DNA of 64,000 nt from Peptidiphaga gingivicola (GTDB taxonomy: Bacteria > Actinomycetota > Actinomycetes > Actinomycetales > Actinomycetaceae), in NCBI RefSeq assembly GCF_001652275.1, contig NZ_LVZK01000001.1, positions 1,612,001-1,676,000 on the forward strand. The letters run 5' to 3'. Every line of letters starts with the position of its first letter. Within the stretch, counting starts at the first letter, position 1. The notes beneath the pieces are model-generated. The model had not been told where the DNA came from. It was given only the letters and a program-made list of their open reading frames with translations, and did no database searches. The translations under genes and the position numbers were made by a program. This document shows, piece after piece, positions 27,210 to 35,537 of this stretch.

Positions 27210-27554
27210 ATGAGTCCTGTCAATACGAGCTCTTACGGGCCCGGGGGCCGCGGCTTTCACGGGGTGGTGACGGTCGGCCAGCGCGGTCAAGTCGCCATTC
27301 CTGCCAAGGCGCGCAGGGACCTGAGAATTGAGGCGGGAGCGCAGCTAGTCGTTCTGACCGACCCGAACGAAGGCATCGCGCTCATCCCGCTCGAACTCCT
27401 TTTGAGCAAACAAGACAATCCCGTGGCGAAACTGGTCCGATCGATGCTCCCGGGGGTGATGCCGCCCGACGGCGAAAACGCGGACGACAACGCGGGCGAG
27501 CATCCAGGCGACGTCGCCGGGAAGGTCGCAGACGACGGCGGCGATTCACGATGA
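27210..27554 (+). CDS. AbrB/SpoVT-type swapped-hairpin transcription factor
   Basis: 114 residues. Residues 15-60 (HGVVTVGQRGQVAIPAKARRDLRIEAGAQLVVL) match the AbrB/MazE swapped-hairpin DNA-binding domain. The C-terminal 45 residues are acidic and disordered. The ATG at 27210 was chosen by domain fit; the purine run AAAGAAAGAA precedes it. Its stop overlaps the ABC ATPase start as ATGA, so regulator and transporter are co-translated. Most likely it controls its own operon. An antitoxin role is unlikely because no toxin adjoins it. Confidence 0.82.
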   Translation: MSPVNTSSYGPGGRGFHGVVTVGQRGQVAIPAKARRDLRIEAGAQLVVLTDPNEGIALIPLELLLSKQDNPVAKLVRSMLPGVMPPDGENADDNAGEHPGDVAGKVADDGGDSR

Positions 27555-28507
27555 GCGCGCGCATTTCAACCGATGTACGTGGCCCAACGGGCGCGCCGGC
27601 GGTGGCCGTCGAATCCCTGACGAAAAAGTTCGACGATCTCGTCGCCGTCGACGACGTCTCCTTCGACGTCGCCGATCGCGAGATCTTCGGAATCATCGGC
27701 CCCAACGGAGCCGGAAAAACGACCCTCATGGAATGCCTGGAAGGGCTCCAGCGGCGGACCTCGGGCGCCGCGCGGGTCCTCGGCGCCGATCCGGACGTCG
27801 CCGACCGCTCGTGGCGGGCGCGGGTGGGAGTCCAACTCCAGTCCTCGGCTTTGCCGACGAAAATCAAAGTCGGCGAGGTCATTGACCTGTTCGGATCCTT
27901 CTATGAAGATCCCAGGGAAGCCGACGAGCTCATCGCCGAGCTCGGACTGTCCGGCAAGAAAGGCTCCTATGTAGAGAAGCTCTCGGGAGGCCAGCGCCAG
28001 CGGGTGTCGATCGCGCTCGCGCTGGTGAGCCGGCCGGAGATCGTCTTTCTCGACGAACTGACAACGGCGTTGGACCCGCAGGCGCGGCTGGCGATGTGGG
28101 ACGTGGTCCGCTCGATCCGGGACGCCGGGTGCACGGTGGTCATGACCACCCATTACATGGAGGAAGCGGAGGCCTTGTGCGACAGGGTCGCGATCGTCGA
28201 TCGCGGACGGATCATCGCGCTAGACACCGTCGCAGGCCTCGTCGCCGGGCTCGGCGGCGCGAGCCTCGTGACCCTGAAGACCGACCGGCCGGTCAGACCC
28301 GAAACGCTCGCGAACATCGCCGGAATCTCGAATGCATCGATCGACGGCCTGACCGTGAGGCTTCATTCCGCCGGCGGATTCCCCGGCGAGGCCGTTCGCG
28401 CCATAGAGGGCGCGGGGGCGGCGGTCGAAGAGATTGAAACGTCGAAAGCCTCTCTTGAAGACGTCTTTCTCGCCCTGACGGGCCGCGCGATGAGGGAGGG
28501 GAACTGA
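27551..28507 (+). CDS. ABC transporter ATP-binding protein (ABC-2 exporter)
   Basis: 318 residues. Walker A GPNGAGKTT lies near 54-62, signature LSGGQRQRVS near 142, and the Walker B region reads IVFLDELTTALDPQ, with Leu-Thr where most homologues have Pro-Thr (DEPT). The C-terminal ~90 residues match the drug/daunorubicin-type DrrA extension. It pairs with the following permease as an exporter of lipid, peptide or drug substrates. Start codon overlaps the AbrB-like gene. Confidence 0.9.
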   Translation: MSARISTDVRGPTGAPAVAVESLTKKFDDLVAVDDVSFDVADREIFGIIGPNGAGKTTLMECLEGLQRRTSGAARVLGADPDVADRSWRARVGVQLQSSALPTKIKVGEVIDLFGSFYEDPREADELIAELGLSGKKGSYVEKLSGGQRQRVSIALALVSRPEIVFLDELTTALDPQARLAMWDVVRSIRDAGCTVVMTTHYMEEAEALCDRVAIVDRGRIIALDTVAGLVAGLGGASLVTLKTDRPVRPETLANIAGISNASIDGLTVRLHSAGGFPGEAVRAIEGAGAAVEEIETSKASLEDVFLALTGRAMREGN

Positions 28508-28508
28508 C

Positions 28509-29258
28509 ATGCGCGTCTTCACAAAAGTTCTCAAGACCACGGCCCTGCGCACGCTGCGCGAGCCGGCGAACGTCGTGTTCATGATCGCCTTCGCTCCGGC
28601 GTTCATGCTGATCATGGGACTCATATTCGGGAACGACCCGAAGAAAGAGTTCGGCGGCCAGGGCTTCCTTGACGCGAACGTCACGGCTTTCCCCTGCATC
28701 GTCATCGCCATCGCGGCGATCATCATCCTTCCCGTCGATCTCGTGACGCAGCGAGAGACAGGAGTTCTCAGGAGGTTCCGCGCGACGCCGCTTCGCCCGG
28801 CAGTCTACATGTCGGCCGATTTGACTGTTCGCGTCGTCCTGAGCTTGCTGTCGATAGCCTGCCTTTACGCGGTGGCGATCGTGGGATTCGGCGTCGGCGC
28901 CGACTCTCTGGAAGTGGCGAACGTCCTTCTGGCCACGGCGCTCGGGCTGTGCTCGTTCATGGCGCTGGGATACCTGTTGGCGGGGCTTTTGCCCTCCCAA
29001 GGCGCGGCGCAGGGGATAGGGAACATCCTCGTTTACCCCCTCATTTTCCTTTCGGGCGCGGCGGTTCCCCTTTCTCAGCTTCCCGAGGGAGTCGCCGCTG
29101 TTGCGAGATTCTCCCCGCTCACGCAGCTGACCTTTCTGACGAAGGGCCTGTGGGAAGGCGACGGCTGGATCCAACACTGGGGTTCCGCAGCCTCGCTGAT
29201 CGGAATGGGCGTGCTGTGCGGGGCTCTGGCAGCGCGATGCTTCCGTTGGGAAAAATGA
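28509..29258 (+). CDS. ABC-2 type transporter permease
   Basis: 249 residues with six transmembrane helices and the ABC-2 pattern: an early REPANVVFMIAF helix, RETGVLRRFRATPLRPAVY coupling segment, and LIFLSGAAVPLSQLPEGVAAVARFSPLTQL near the end. It starts one base after the ATPase stop. The three-gene set regulator-ATPase-permease suggests an inducible efflux or bacteriocin/antibiotic-defence pump; the substrate is unknown. A terminator follows. Confidence 0.9.
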   Translation: MRVFTKVLKTTALRTLREPANVVFMIAFAPAFMLIMGLIFGNDPKKEFGGQGFLDANVTAFPCIVIAIAAIIILPVDLVTQRETGVLRRFRATPLRPAVYMSADLTVRVVLSLLSIACLYAVAIVGFGVGADSLEVANVLLATALGLCSFMALGYLLAGLLPSQGAAQGIGNILVYPLIFLSGAAVPLSQLPEGVAAVARFSPLTQLTFLTKGLWEGDGWIQHWGSAASLIGMGVLCGALAARCFRWEK

Positions 29259-29272
29259 CGGAAACAAATGAC

Positions 29273-29297
29273 AGGGGCAGCGAAAACCGCTGCCCCT
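29273..29297 (+). terminator. Terminator after the ABC operon
   Basis: AGGGGCAGCG and CGCTGCCCCT form a 10-bp perfect stem with a 5-nt loop, followed by a mildly T-rich stretch. It separates the accessory block from the convergent rpsT gene. Confidence 0.8.
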
Positions 29298-29334
29298 CGT
29301 CGATTGCTCTGATGCCGGCTGTTTAGTCAGCTTG

Positions 29335-29601
29335 CTACTTGGCCAGCCTGGCGACCTGCACCGCGAGCTTTGACTTGCGGTTGGCCGCCTGGTTCTTGTG
29401 AATGACGCCCTTGGAAACCGCCTTGTCGAGCTTCCGGGTGGCCACCCGCAACGCCGCCTGGGCGGTCTCGACGTCGCCGGCGGCGACGGCCTTGCGCGTC
29501 TTGCGCACGTAGGTCTTCAGCTCCGACTTGACGGCCTTGTTGCGGAGGCGGCGCTTCTCATTCGTGAGAATGCGCTTCTTCTGCGACTTGATGTTTGCCA
29601 C
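29335..29601 (-). CDS. rpsT: 30S ribosomal protein S20
   Basis: 88 residues starting at GTG (29601): [29 protein letters not shown] is the standard S20 N-terminus, and the length equals the family norm. S20 binds 16S rRNA early in 30S assembly. Two in-frame codons upstream could also start, but the family begins here. The next upstream gene on this strand is a PemK-like gene 150 nt away. The leader contains ATCGCC-GTC-GGCGAT, a small hairpin just before the gene. Confidence 0.95.
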   Translation of the reverse strand: MANIKSQKKRILTNEKRRLRNKAVKSELKTYVRKTRKAVAAGDVETAQAALRVATRKLDKAVSKGVIHKNQAANRKSKLAVQVARLAK

Positions 29602-29757
29602 GTGTTCTACTTTCAACTCAATCGCCGTCGGCGATAGATCGTCATGGTCGGCGAGGAATCCGCCTTCGACGAGACTCGAGAAGCATTCCCCGGAGAGCGC
29701 CGTCGGCGGGACCCATCACCCGACCGGTGTAAAGTCCATCGGGTAGTTTATCAGAAG

Positions 29758-30510
29758 CTATCGATGAAAGCGGCGTATGGCAGCCACAACTTGTGTGAAC
29801 CGCGCTTCATCGAGGCTTCCGCCCTCGCGCCGCATCTGCTCCGGGGCAACGCACAGAAGCCTGTCGATTCGCGCCTCGGACGGACGTCCCTTGGAATCCC
29901 ATCCGCCCGAGCCGACGTCGATCCAAAAACGCCCGTTTCGCGCCTCTTGCTCGGCGTCGCGGTCGTGGTCCTTCGAGGTCAGCTGGGCGAATACGATGCA
30001 TCGCTCAATCTCGGCCAGCACCAAAACCGGGCGATCCTTGCCCTGGCTTCGGTCTTCTTCGTAGGGAACCCACGTCCACACCACTTCGCCCGGATCGGGG
30101 AAGTCGTCCTCCCGGGGAGAATAGTCGAATTCGGGCAGACCGAGGTCCGGAACGGAGTAGACCTTTGGGGCCTCGCCGATCCTTGGGAGCTCGGAAAGCG
30201 AGTGCACGACCAGGGTCTCGCCCGAGTGACGTGCGGCCTCGGCGCGTCGCCCCCGCCCGGCATGGCGGGGGTCCGTTGAGGCGCGGCCAGCCGTGGAATC
30301 CCTCCCGCGCTTTTGGCCCTGCCCGTTCGCTTCCGCCCGTGCGTCGCGAGCCGCCGATTCGCCGACGCCGTCTTCCCGGCGTTTGTCGGCACGCCTGCCT
30401 TGTCCGCCGTGCTCGTTTCGCGGCTCGGACGATTTGCGCGACGTCGATTTCGAGGTCAGCGATTCGAAGAGGCCCGCCGCCAGTTCCTTGAGGAAACGCG
30501 GAATCGCCAT
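29758..30510 (-). CDS. PemK/MazF-fold protein with charged N-terminal extension
   Basis: 250 residues. Residues 1-100 are low complexity, rich in Arg, Glu, Gly and Ser. Residues 135-250 carry the PemK/MazF-type core: PGEVVWTWVPYEEDRSQGKDRPVLVLAEI, with the RPVLVL strand typical of the fold, then a serine/glycine region and DRLLCV. MazF-like proteins are ribonucleases, but this long, solitary form in actinobacteria lacks an adjacent antitoxin. Its start touches the stop of the PH-domain gene (TGATG). Whether it cuts RNA is unknown. Confidence 0.75.
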   Translation of the reverse strand: MAIPRFLKELAAGLFESLTSKSTSRKSSEPRNEHGGQGRRADKRREDGVGESAARDARAEANGQGQKRGRDSTAGRASTDPRHAGRGRRAEAARHSGETLVVHSLSELPRIGEAPKVYSVPDLGLPEFDYSPREDDFPDPGEVVWTWVPYEEDRSQGKDRPVLVLAEIERCIVFAQLTSKDHDRDAEQEARNGRFWIDVGSGGWDSKGRPSEARIDRLLCVAPEQMRREGGSLDEARFTQVVAAIRRFHR

Positions 30511-31049
30511 CAGACGTTCGAGGCTCCGTCGGGATGGATTTCGTCCGCTTCGACTGCCGGAGCCGCCTCATCCTTGGCGAAAAGAAGATTTGTGAGCATG
30601 ACGTGCACCTGCTCGGCGTTGGGGACGTCGCGAAGATAGAGGGGTTCGTCTGCCGACGTCTGCAACTCCAAGGTTCCCGCTTTAAAGAAGCGGTCGATGA
30701 GATCGCGTTCGTAGGCGACGTTGGAAATGCGGCTGAGGGGGATGTCATGTCCCGTTTTCGTGAAGATTCCCCTGCGGGTGATGATTCTGCGATTGGTCAC
30801 CGTGTACGTATCGGTGATCCATTTCAACCACGGCCAGCCGACGAAAACCACGAGGCCGACAAGAAGTAGGACGAGCAGCGTCCATGTTCCGGCGGGCTTC
30901 CAGCTGTCGGGCATGTAGACAAACCCCGCGACGGCGAGGACGATCATGACGATTCCAGCCGCGATATTCGGGATCAGCCGCTTCACATGCTCGTGCATGT
31001 GAAGGATGATCCTCTCGTTTTGGCTAAGGAGTTTCTGTGAAAGTGCCAT
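30510..31049 (-). CDS. PH-domain (YdbS/bPH2-like) membrane protein
   Basis: About 179 residues from the ATG at 31049; a GTG at 31067 is also possible. Two transmembrane helices (about 30-50 and 55-75) are followed by a bacterial PH-like domain with [30 protein letters not shown]. The C-terminal 30 residues are acidic. These proteins sit in the cytoplasmic membrane with no firmly assigned role. It is the first gene of a two-gene unit with the PemK-like protein. Confidence 0.82.
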   Translation of the reverse strand: MALSQKLLSQNERIILHMHEHVKRLIPNIAAGIVMIVLAVAGFVYMPDSWKPAGTWTLLVLLLVGLVVFVGWPWLKWITDTYTVTNRRIITRRGIFTKTGHDIPLSRISNVAYERDLIDRFFKAGTLELQTSADEPLYLRDVPNAEQVHVMLTNLLFAKDEAAPAVEADEIHPDGASNV

Positions 31050-31113
31050 GAGCCTATCGTGCCACACGATTGGCCGCCGGGGAGGGCTGCGCCCGGGGAC
31101 TCCGGGTCGCGGC

Positions 31114-31779
31114 CTAGAAGACGAGGGTCAAAAACGCCACGAACGTGAAGAAGACTCCCAAAGGAATCGACAGGAGGGTGAAGATTCCGGACAGGAGGGT
31201 AACCCGCAGGTCGTCTTTGAGATAGGGCGCATTGACGAGCCCTCCCGCGGCGGCGATCGCCGAGCGCTGGGCTGCCTCGATGCGCGGCATCCACGTTTCG
31301 CGCAGCTGGGCGGCCTCGGCCGCGGCGTCGTGCAGGCGGTCGCGCTCGATCGTCTCTTCGGAGTCCGCGAAGGCGTCCTTGGGAGGCGGCGCCGACGATT
31401 CCCGCCGTCCGCTCTGATCGATGACGACGATCTCCTGGGAAGGGGAGTCGCCTTCGTCGGTCCTTCTTTCGGCTCCCTCGGGCCGGGAATCCGAAGCGGA
31501 CGCGACAACCTGGCCCGAACTTTCCTGCCAGCGGTCGACGGCGTCCTTGAGCCTCTTGCGGCGCCAGGCGAAGACAAGCGCCGAGACCAGGCCAAACGCG
31601 GAGACTGCGCCGAGCAAGGCCCTGAGGAACGTGCCGGCGTCGCCGCCGAGGGCGAAGACGAGCGCGACGAGGAGCCCGTTGACGACGAGGGCGTTGCCGA
31701 CCAGGGTGCGGCCGGGCCCGCGGGTGATCCGCTCGATGAACGGCAAGAGGTCTTTCAACGAACCGGGTGTGAGGAACAT
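31114..31779 (-). CDS. Conserved membrane protein, unknown function
   Basis: 221 residues. Two N-terminal transmembrane helices (about 25-45 and 50-70), a cytoplasmic Ser/Glu/Arg-rich stretch with a likely amphipathic helix ([19 protein letters not shown]), then a C-terminal hydrophobic segment ([27 protein letters not shown]). I do not recognise the family. The frame extends further upstream but there it is antisense to lepA. GACAAT lies 6 nt before the ATG and no Shine-Dalgarno is present, so it may be leaderless. Confidence 0.65.
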   Translation of the reverse strand: MFLTPGSLKDLLPFIERITRGPGRTLVGNALVVNGLLVALVFALGGDAGTFLRALLGAVSAFGLVSALVFAWRRKRLKDAVDRWQESSGQVVASASDSRPEGAERRTDEGDSPSQEIVVIDQSGRRESSAPPPKDAFADSEETIERDRLHDAAAEAAQLRETWMPRIEAAQRSAIAAAGGLVNAPYLKDDLRVTLLSGIFTLLSIPLGVFFTFVAFLTLVF

Positions 31780-31785
31780 AAAACC

Positions 31786-31791
31786 ATTGTC
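31786..31791 (-). promoter_or_regulatory. -10-like element of the membrane protein gene
   Basis: GACAAT on the minus strand ends 6 nt before the ATG at 31779. The same spacing recurs at other genes lacking a ribosome-binding site. Confidence 0.35.
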
Positions 31792-31847
31792 CGGCCATTC
31801 GATTGGAATCTCCTGCAGGCGGGCCGGCGGTTCCGCGCAGGGACGAA

Positions 31848-31881
31848 TTCCGAAGGCGGGTCGTTTCCGAAGGCGGGCCGT
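31848..31881. repeat. Two tandem 17-bp repeats upstream of lepA
   Basis: TTCCGAAGGCGGGTCGT (31848-31864) is followed at once by TTCCGAAGGCGGGCCGT, one base different. They lie in the 258-nt divergent region before lepA, which otherwise shows only a weak -10 (TACACT, 32004-32009). Confidence 0.85.
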
Positions 31882-32037
31882 CCGTTCTCGGGGCAGCCGG
31901 CCGCTTCCCGGCAGAACTCGCGAGTCGGGACGGATTCCGGGCGCCTCGGCAAAACTCACACATCGCTCCCACGTTGCGAGGCCTGGCGAAGGCCGACGAG
32001 CACTACACTGGTGGAGACTGTTCGACAAAGGAGCACT

Positions 32038-33879
32038 GTGCCCGCATCCCTTCCCAGCGAGATCGCCCCCGCTTCGACGGCGCCGACGCGCATCCGCAAT
32101 TTCTGCATCATCGCCCACATCGACCACGGCAAGTCGACGCTGGCCGACAGGATGCTCCAGCTGACGGGGATCGTCGACGAGCGCGTCATGCGAGACCAGT
32201 ACCTCGACCGCATGGACATCGAGCGCGAGCGGGGGATCACGATCAAATCCCAGGCGGTCCGCCTGCCGTGGATCGTCGACGGCCAAGCCTATGCCCTGAA
32301 CATGATCGACACTCCCGGGCACGTCGACTTCTCCTACGAGGTCAACCGCTCGCTCGCCGCGTGCGAAGGGGCGGTCCTCCTCGTCGATGCGACCCAGGGA
32401 ATCGAGGCGCAGACCCTCGCCAACCTGTACATGGCGCTCGACAACGACCTTGCGATCATCCCCGTGCTCAACAAGATCGACCTTCCCTCGGCCCAGCCCG
32501 AGAAGTACGCGGAGGAGCTCGCCTCGCTCATCGGCGTCGACCCCGGCGAATGCCTTGCCGTGTCGGGGAAGACCGGCTTGGGCGTGGCCGATCTGCTCAA
32601 CAGGATCGTCGCCGAGGTTCCCGCCCCCGAGGGCGATGCGGGCGGCCCGACCCGCGCCATGATCTTCGATTCCGTCTACGACACCTATCGCGGCGTCGTC
32701 ACGTACATCCGCGTCAAGGACGGCAGGCTCGCTCCGCGCGAGCGCATCCAGATGATGTCGACGGGCGCGACGCACGAGCTCCTCGAGATCGGCGTCATTT
32801 CGCCCGAGCCCACGCCGACCGAGGGCCTGGCCGCGGGCGAGGTCGGCTACCTCATCACGGGCGTCAAAGACGTGCGCCAATCCCGGGTGGGCGACACCGT
32901 GACCGCCGCCAAATCCCCGGCGGAGAGGCCGCTCGACGGCTACCAGGATCCCAAGCCCATGGTGTTCTCCGGCGTCTATCCGATCGACGGATCGGACTAC
33001 CCGGACCTGCGAGACGCTCTGGACAAGCTCAAACTGAACGACGCCGCCCTGTCATACGAGCCCGAGAACTCGGTGGCCCTCGGCTTCGGCTTCCGATGCG
33101 GGTTCCTGGGACTGCTGCATTTGGAGATCGTGCGGGAACGCGTGGAACGCGAATTCGGTATCGACATCATCGCCACCGCGCCGTCGGTTGTTTACCGGGT
33201 GGTGACCGAGGGCGGCGAGGAGGTGGTCGTGACGAACCCTTCGGAGTTCCCCGAGGGGAAGATCAAACAGATCTTCGAGCCGACGGTGCGGGCCACGGTG
33301 CTCACGCCCTCGGACTACACGGGGACGATCATGGAGCTCTGCCAGCAGCGCCGCGGCACGATGCTGGGCATGGACTACCTGTCCTCCGAGCGGGTCGAGC
33401 TCCACTACATCCTTCCCCTCGCCGAGATCGTCACCGATTTCTTCGACCAGCTCAAGAGCAGGACGAAGGGATACGCCTCCCTCGACTACGACATGGCCGA
33501 GGATCAGGAGGCCGATCTCGTCAAGGTCGATGTGCTGCTCAACCACGAGGTCGTCGACGCCTTCTCGGCGATCGTCCACAAGGACAAGGCGTATTCCTAC
33601 GGACTTGAGATGACGAAGAAGCTCAAGGAGCTCATTCCCCGCCAGCAGTTCGAGATTCCAGTTCAGGCCGCCGTCGGCAGCCGTGTCATCGCGCGGGAGA
33701 CGATCAGGGCGATGCGCAAGGACGTCTTGGCAAAGTGCTACGGCGGCGACATCACCCGCAAGCGCAAACTTTTGGAAAAGCAGAAAGAGGGAAAGAAGCG
33801 GATGAAGTCGATTGGCCGCGTCGACGTGCCGCAGGAGGCCTTCGTGGCCGCGCTCACCTCGGACGCTCCGAAGAAATGA
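32038..33879 (+). CDS. lepA: Elongation factor 4 (LepA GTPase)
   Basis: 613 residues, normal for LepA. G1 is [10 protein letters not shown]3 DTPGHVDF, G4 NKID; the family-specific C-terminal domain ends with [23 protein letters not shown]. LepA assists ribosome function and 30S assembly under stress. The GTG at 32038 has AAAGGAG 6 nt upstream; the much longer frame in front is not homologous. It heads the conserved lepA-hemW-hrcA order. Confidence 0.97.
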   Translation: MPASLPSEIAPASTAPTRIRNFCIIAHIDHGKSTLADRMLQLTGIVDERVMRDQYLDRMDIERERGITIKSQAVRLPWIVDGQAYALNMIDTPGHVDFSYEVNRSLAACEGAVLLVDATQGIEAQTLANLYMALDNDLAIIPVLNKIDLPSAQPEKYAEELASLIGVDPGECLAVSGKTGLGVADLLNRIVAEVPAPEGDAGGPTRAMIFDSVYDTYRGVVTYIRVKDGRLAPRERIQMMSTGATHELLEIGVISPEPTPTEGLAAGEVGYLITGVKDVRQSRVGDTVTAAKSPAERPLDGYQDPKPMVFSGVYPIDGSDYPDLRDALDKLKLNDAALSYEPENSVALGFGFRCGFLGLLHLEIVRERVEREFGIDIIATAPSVVYRVVTEGGEEVVVTNPSEFPEGKIKQIFEPTVRATVLTPSDYTGTIMELCQQRRGTMLGMDYLSSERVELHYILPLAEIVTDFFDQLKSRTKGYASLDYDMAEDQEADLVKVDVLLNHEVVDAFSAIVHKDKAYSYGLEMTKKLKELIPRQQFEIPVQAAVGSRVIARETIRAMRKDVLAKCYGGDITRKRKLLEKQKEGKKRMKSIGRVDVPQEAFVAALTSDAPKK

Positions 33880-34033
33880 GCGCGGCCTGTGCCGTCCGGC
33901 AGGGCCGTTTCCCCGAGGGGGTTCTACGGGGCCCGGGGGAGGGCGGAACGGACCGAACGCGGCGGATCGAAAAATGTCAGCTCGGGCGAGAAGACGCTTG
34001 TCGGGCTAGACGAGAACTGGAAGGTTGGAGAAG

Positions 34034-34741
34034 ATGCCAGACGTCGAGACGATCGAGATAACCCGGGCCGCGAGCGAGCCTGCGATTGCCGAAGGCACGT
34101 GCATGGACGTGGAGGCCGTATGCGCGATGGCGGACGTCCACGCCGACGACGGCGCCGTCGGCGTGACAGCGATCGACAAGCGGCCCACGTCCTTTCCCGT
34201 CACGGTACACGCGCTCGGAATCCGCGGGGACATTCAAGCCGACAGGAAGCATCACGGGGGAGCCGACAAGGCGCTGTACGCCTTTGCACAGGGAGAAGCC
34301 GAATACTGGTCGGCGGTTTTGAAGCATGAGATTCCGTTCGGATTTTTCGGTGAGAATCTGAGGGTGAACGGATCCGTCGACGCTTTCGAATTCGGCGCGC
34401 GCATAAGGCTGGGCGAGGTCGAAATGGAGGCGACGGGCCCCCGCACACCCTGCATGACGTTCGCCAGGTGGATGGGACGTCCGCATTTCGTCAAGGAGTT
34501 TTCCCAGCGTGGGAGGCACGGAGTGTACTTTCGCGTTCTGAAGGCGGGAAAAATCGAAGCGACGGACAGGATCGAAGTGATCTCGACCCCCGGACACGGG
34601 GTGACCATCGCCGATTGGGTGGCTGAGCCGACAGTCGAGCGGGCGGAAGCGCTGCTCGAGAGTCAGCGTGCGGGGCGGCTGTCGATTGCAGGTTACGCGG
34701 CCAAATATGTGAACGCCGTGGCGGGCCGAAGGAATGCATGA
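34034..34741 (+). CDS. MOSC-domain protein
   Basis: 235 residues. The beta-barrel MOSC fold is indicated by DRKHHGGADKALYAFA, GFFGENLRVNG, and TGPRTPCMTF, whose Cys is the conserved sulfur- or molybdenum-binding residue. MOSC proteins act on molybdenum-cofactor or N-hydroxylated substrates (YiiM/YuaD group). The ATG was preferred over an upstream in-frame TTG because GAAGG lies 9 nt ahead. It overlaps trmB by 8 nt, and trmB overlaps hemW by 8 nt, giving a tight operon. Confidence 0.87.
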   Translation: MPDVETIEITRAASEPAIAEGTCMDVEAVCAMADVHADDGAVGVTAIDKRPTSFPVTVHALGIRGDIQADRKHHGGADKALYAFAQGEAEYWSAVLKHEIPFGFFGENLRVNGSVDAFEFGARIRLGEVEMEATGPRTPCMTFARWMGRPHFVKEFSQRGRHGVYFRVLKAGKIEATDRIEVISTPGHGVTIADWVAEPTVERAEALLESQRAGRLSIAGYAAKYVNAVAGRRNA

Positions 34742-35537
34742 CGTGGCCGGCGAGGATTTGAAAGGCTCGGCGGCGAACCCCGAAGCACGCCGCCCGGCGC
34801 GCATCAAGTCTTTCTCTCGGCGAGGAGGCCGAATGGTGCGCCAGTACCAGGCGGTGCTTGACGAGCACGGCCCCTTCTACGTCCTCGACCTGCCCGAGGG
34901 CGATTCGCCGACGACGATTGCGCCGAATGCGCGAGTGGATCTGCTGGCTGCCTTCGGCAACGACGCGCCGATCGTCGTCGAAATAGGGCCCGGATCGGGC
35001 GAACAACTCACTTCCTATGCGAAAGAGCATCCCGATCGAAACATTCTGGCCTTCGAGGCGTGGCACGTCGGCGTCGCCCGATGCGTCGCGAACGCGGTGC
35101 GCAAGGGCGTGACGAACGTGCGGATCGTCGAGGCCGACGCCGCGCAGGCCCTGCCCGTGATATTCGCCGACCCGGAGGCTCCCCGGGCCGGCGAGCTGTG
35201 GACGTTCTTTCCCGACCCGTGGCGCAAATCCCGCCATCGCAAGCGCCGCCTGATCGCGGGACCGTTCATCGCGGAGGCGGCGAAGATCCTGGAAGTCGGC
35301 GGCCTGTGGCGGCTCGCGACGGATTGGGACGACTACGCCTGGCAGATGCGCGACGAGCTCGAGGCAAACGACTCCTTCGTCAACCTCCACGCGGGGGAAC
35401 GGCCCGATCCGAACGACCGTGAGCCCGCCCGCGGCGGCTTCGCCCCGAGGTGGGACGAACGCATCATGACGCGCTTCGAACGGCGGGGAGTCGAGGCCGG
35501 CCGCACGATTCACGATCTGACTTTCCGCCGTGGCTGA
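34734..35537 (+). CDS. trmB: tRNA (guanine-N7-)-methyltransferase
   Basis: 267 residues. The SAM-binding motif EIGPGSGEQL, the acidic residues at FEAWHVG and EADAAQAL, and the diagnostic FFPDPWRKSRHRKRR identify TrmB, which makes m7G46 in tRNA. The RIKSFSRRGGRM segment before the fold is normal for the family in actinobacteria, supporting this start. It is the middle gene of the MOSC-trmB-hemW unit. Confidence 0.95.
   Translation: MHDVAGEDLKGSAANPEARRPARIKSFSRRGGRMVRQYQAVLDEHGPFYVLDLPEGDSPTTIAPNARVDLLAAFGNDAPIVVEIGPGSGEQLTSYAKEHPDRNILAFEAWHVGVARCVANAVRKGVTNVRIVEADAAQALPVIFADPEAPRAGELWTFFPDPWRKSRHRKRRLIAGPFIAEAAKILEVGGLWRLATDWDDYAWQMRDELEANDSFVNLHAGERPDPNDREPARGGFAPRWDERIMTRFERRGVEAGRTIHDLTFRRG

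Noticed and set aside
27210-27554. AbrB-like protein as antitoxin for the PemK-like gene
   Set aside because: The two genes are more than 2 kb apart, on opposite strands, and each is coupled to a different partner.
31780-32880. N-terminal extension of the leftward membrane gene through the lepA region
   Set aside because: The extension is antisense to lepA and has no homologous character; the ATG at 31779 with a -10-like box fits better.
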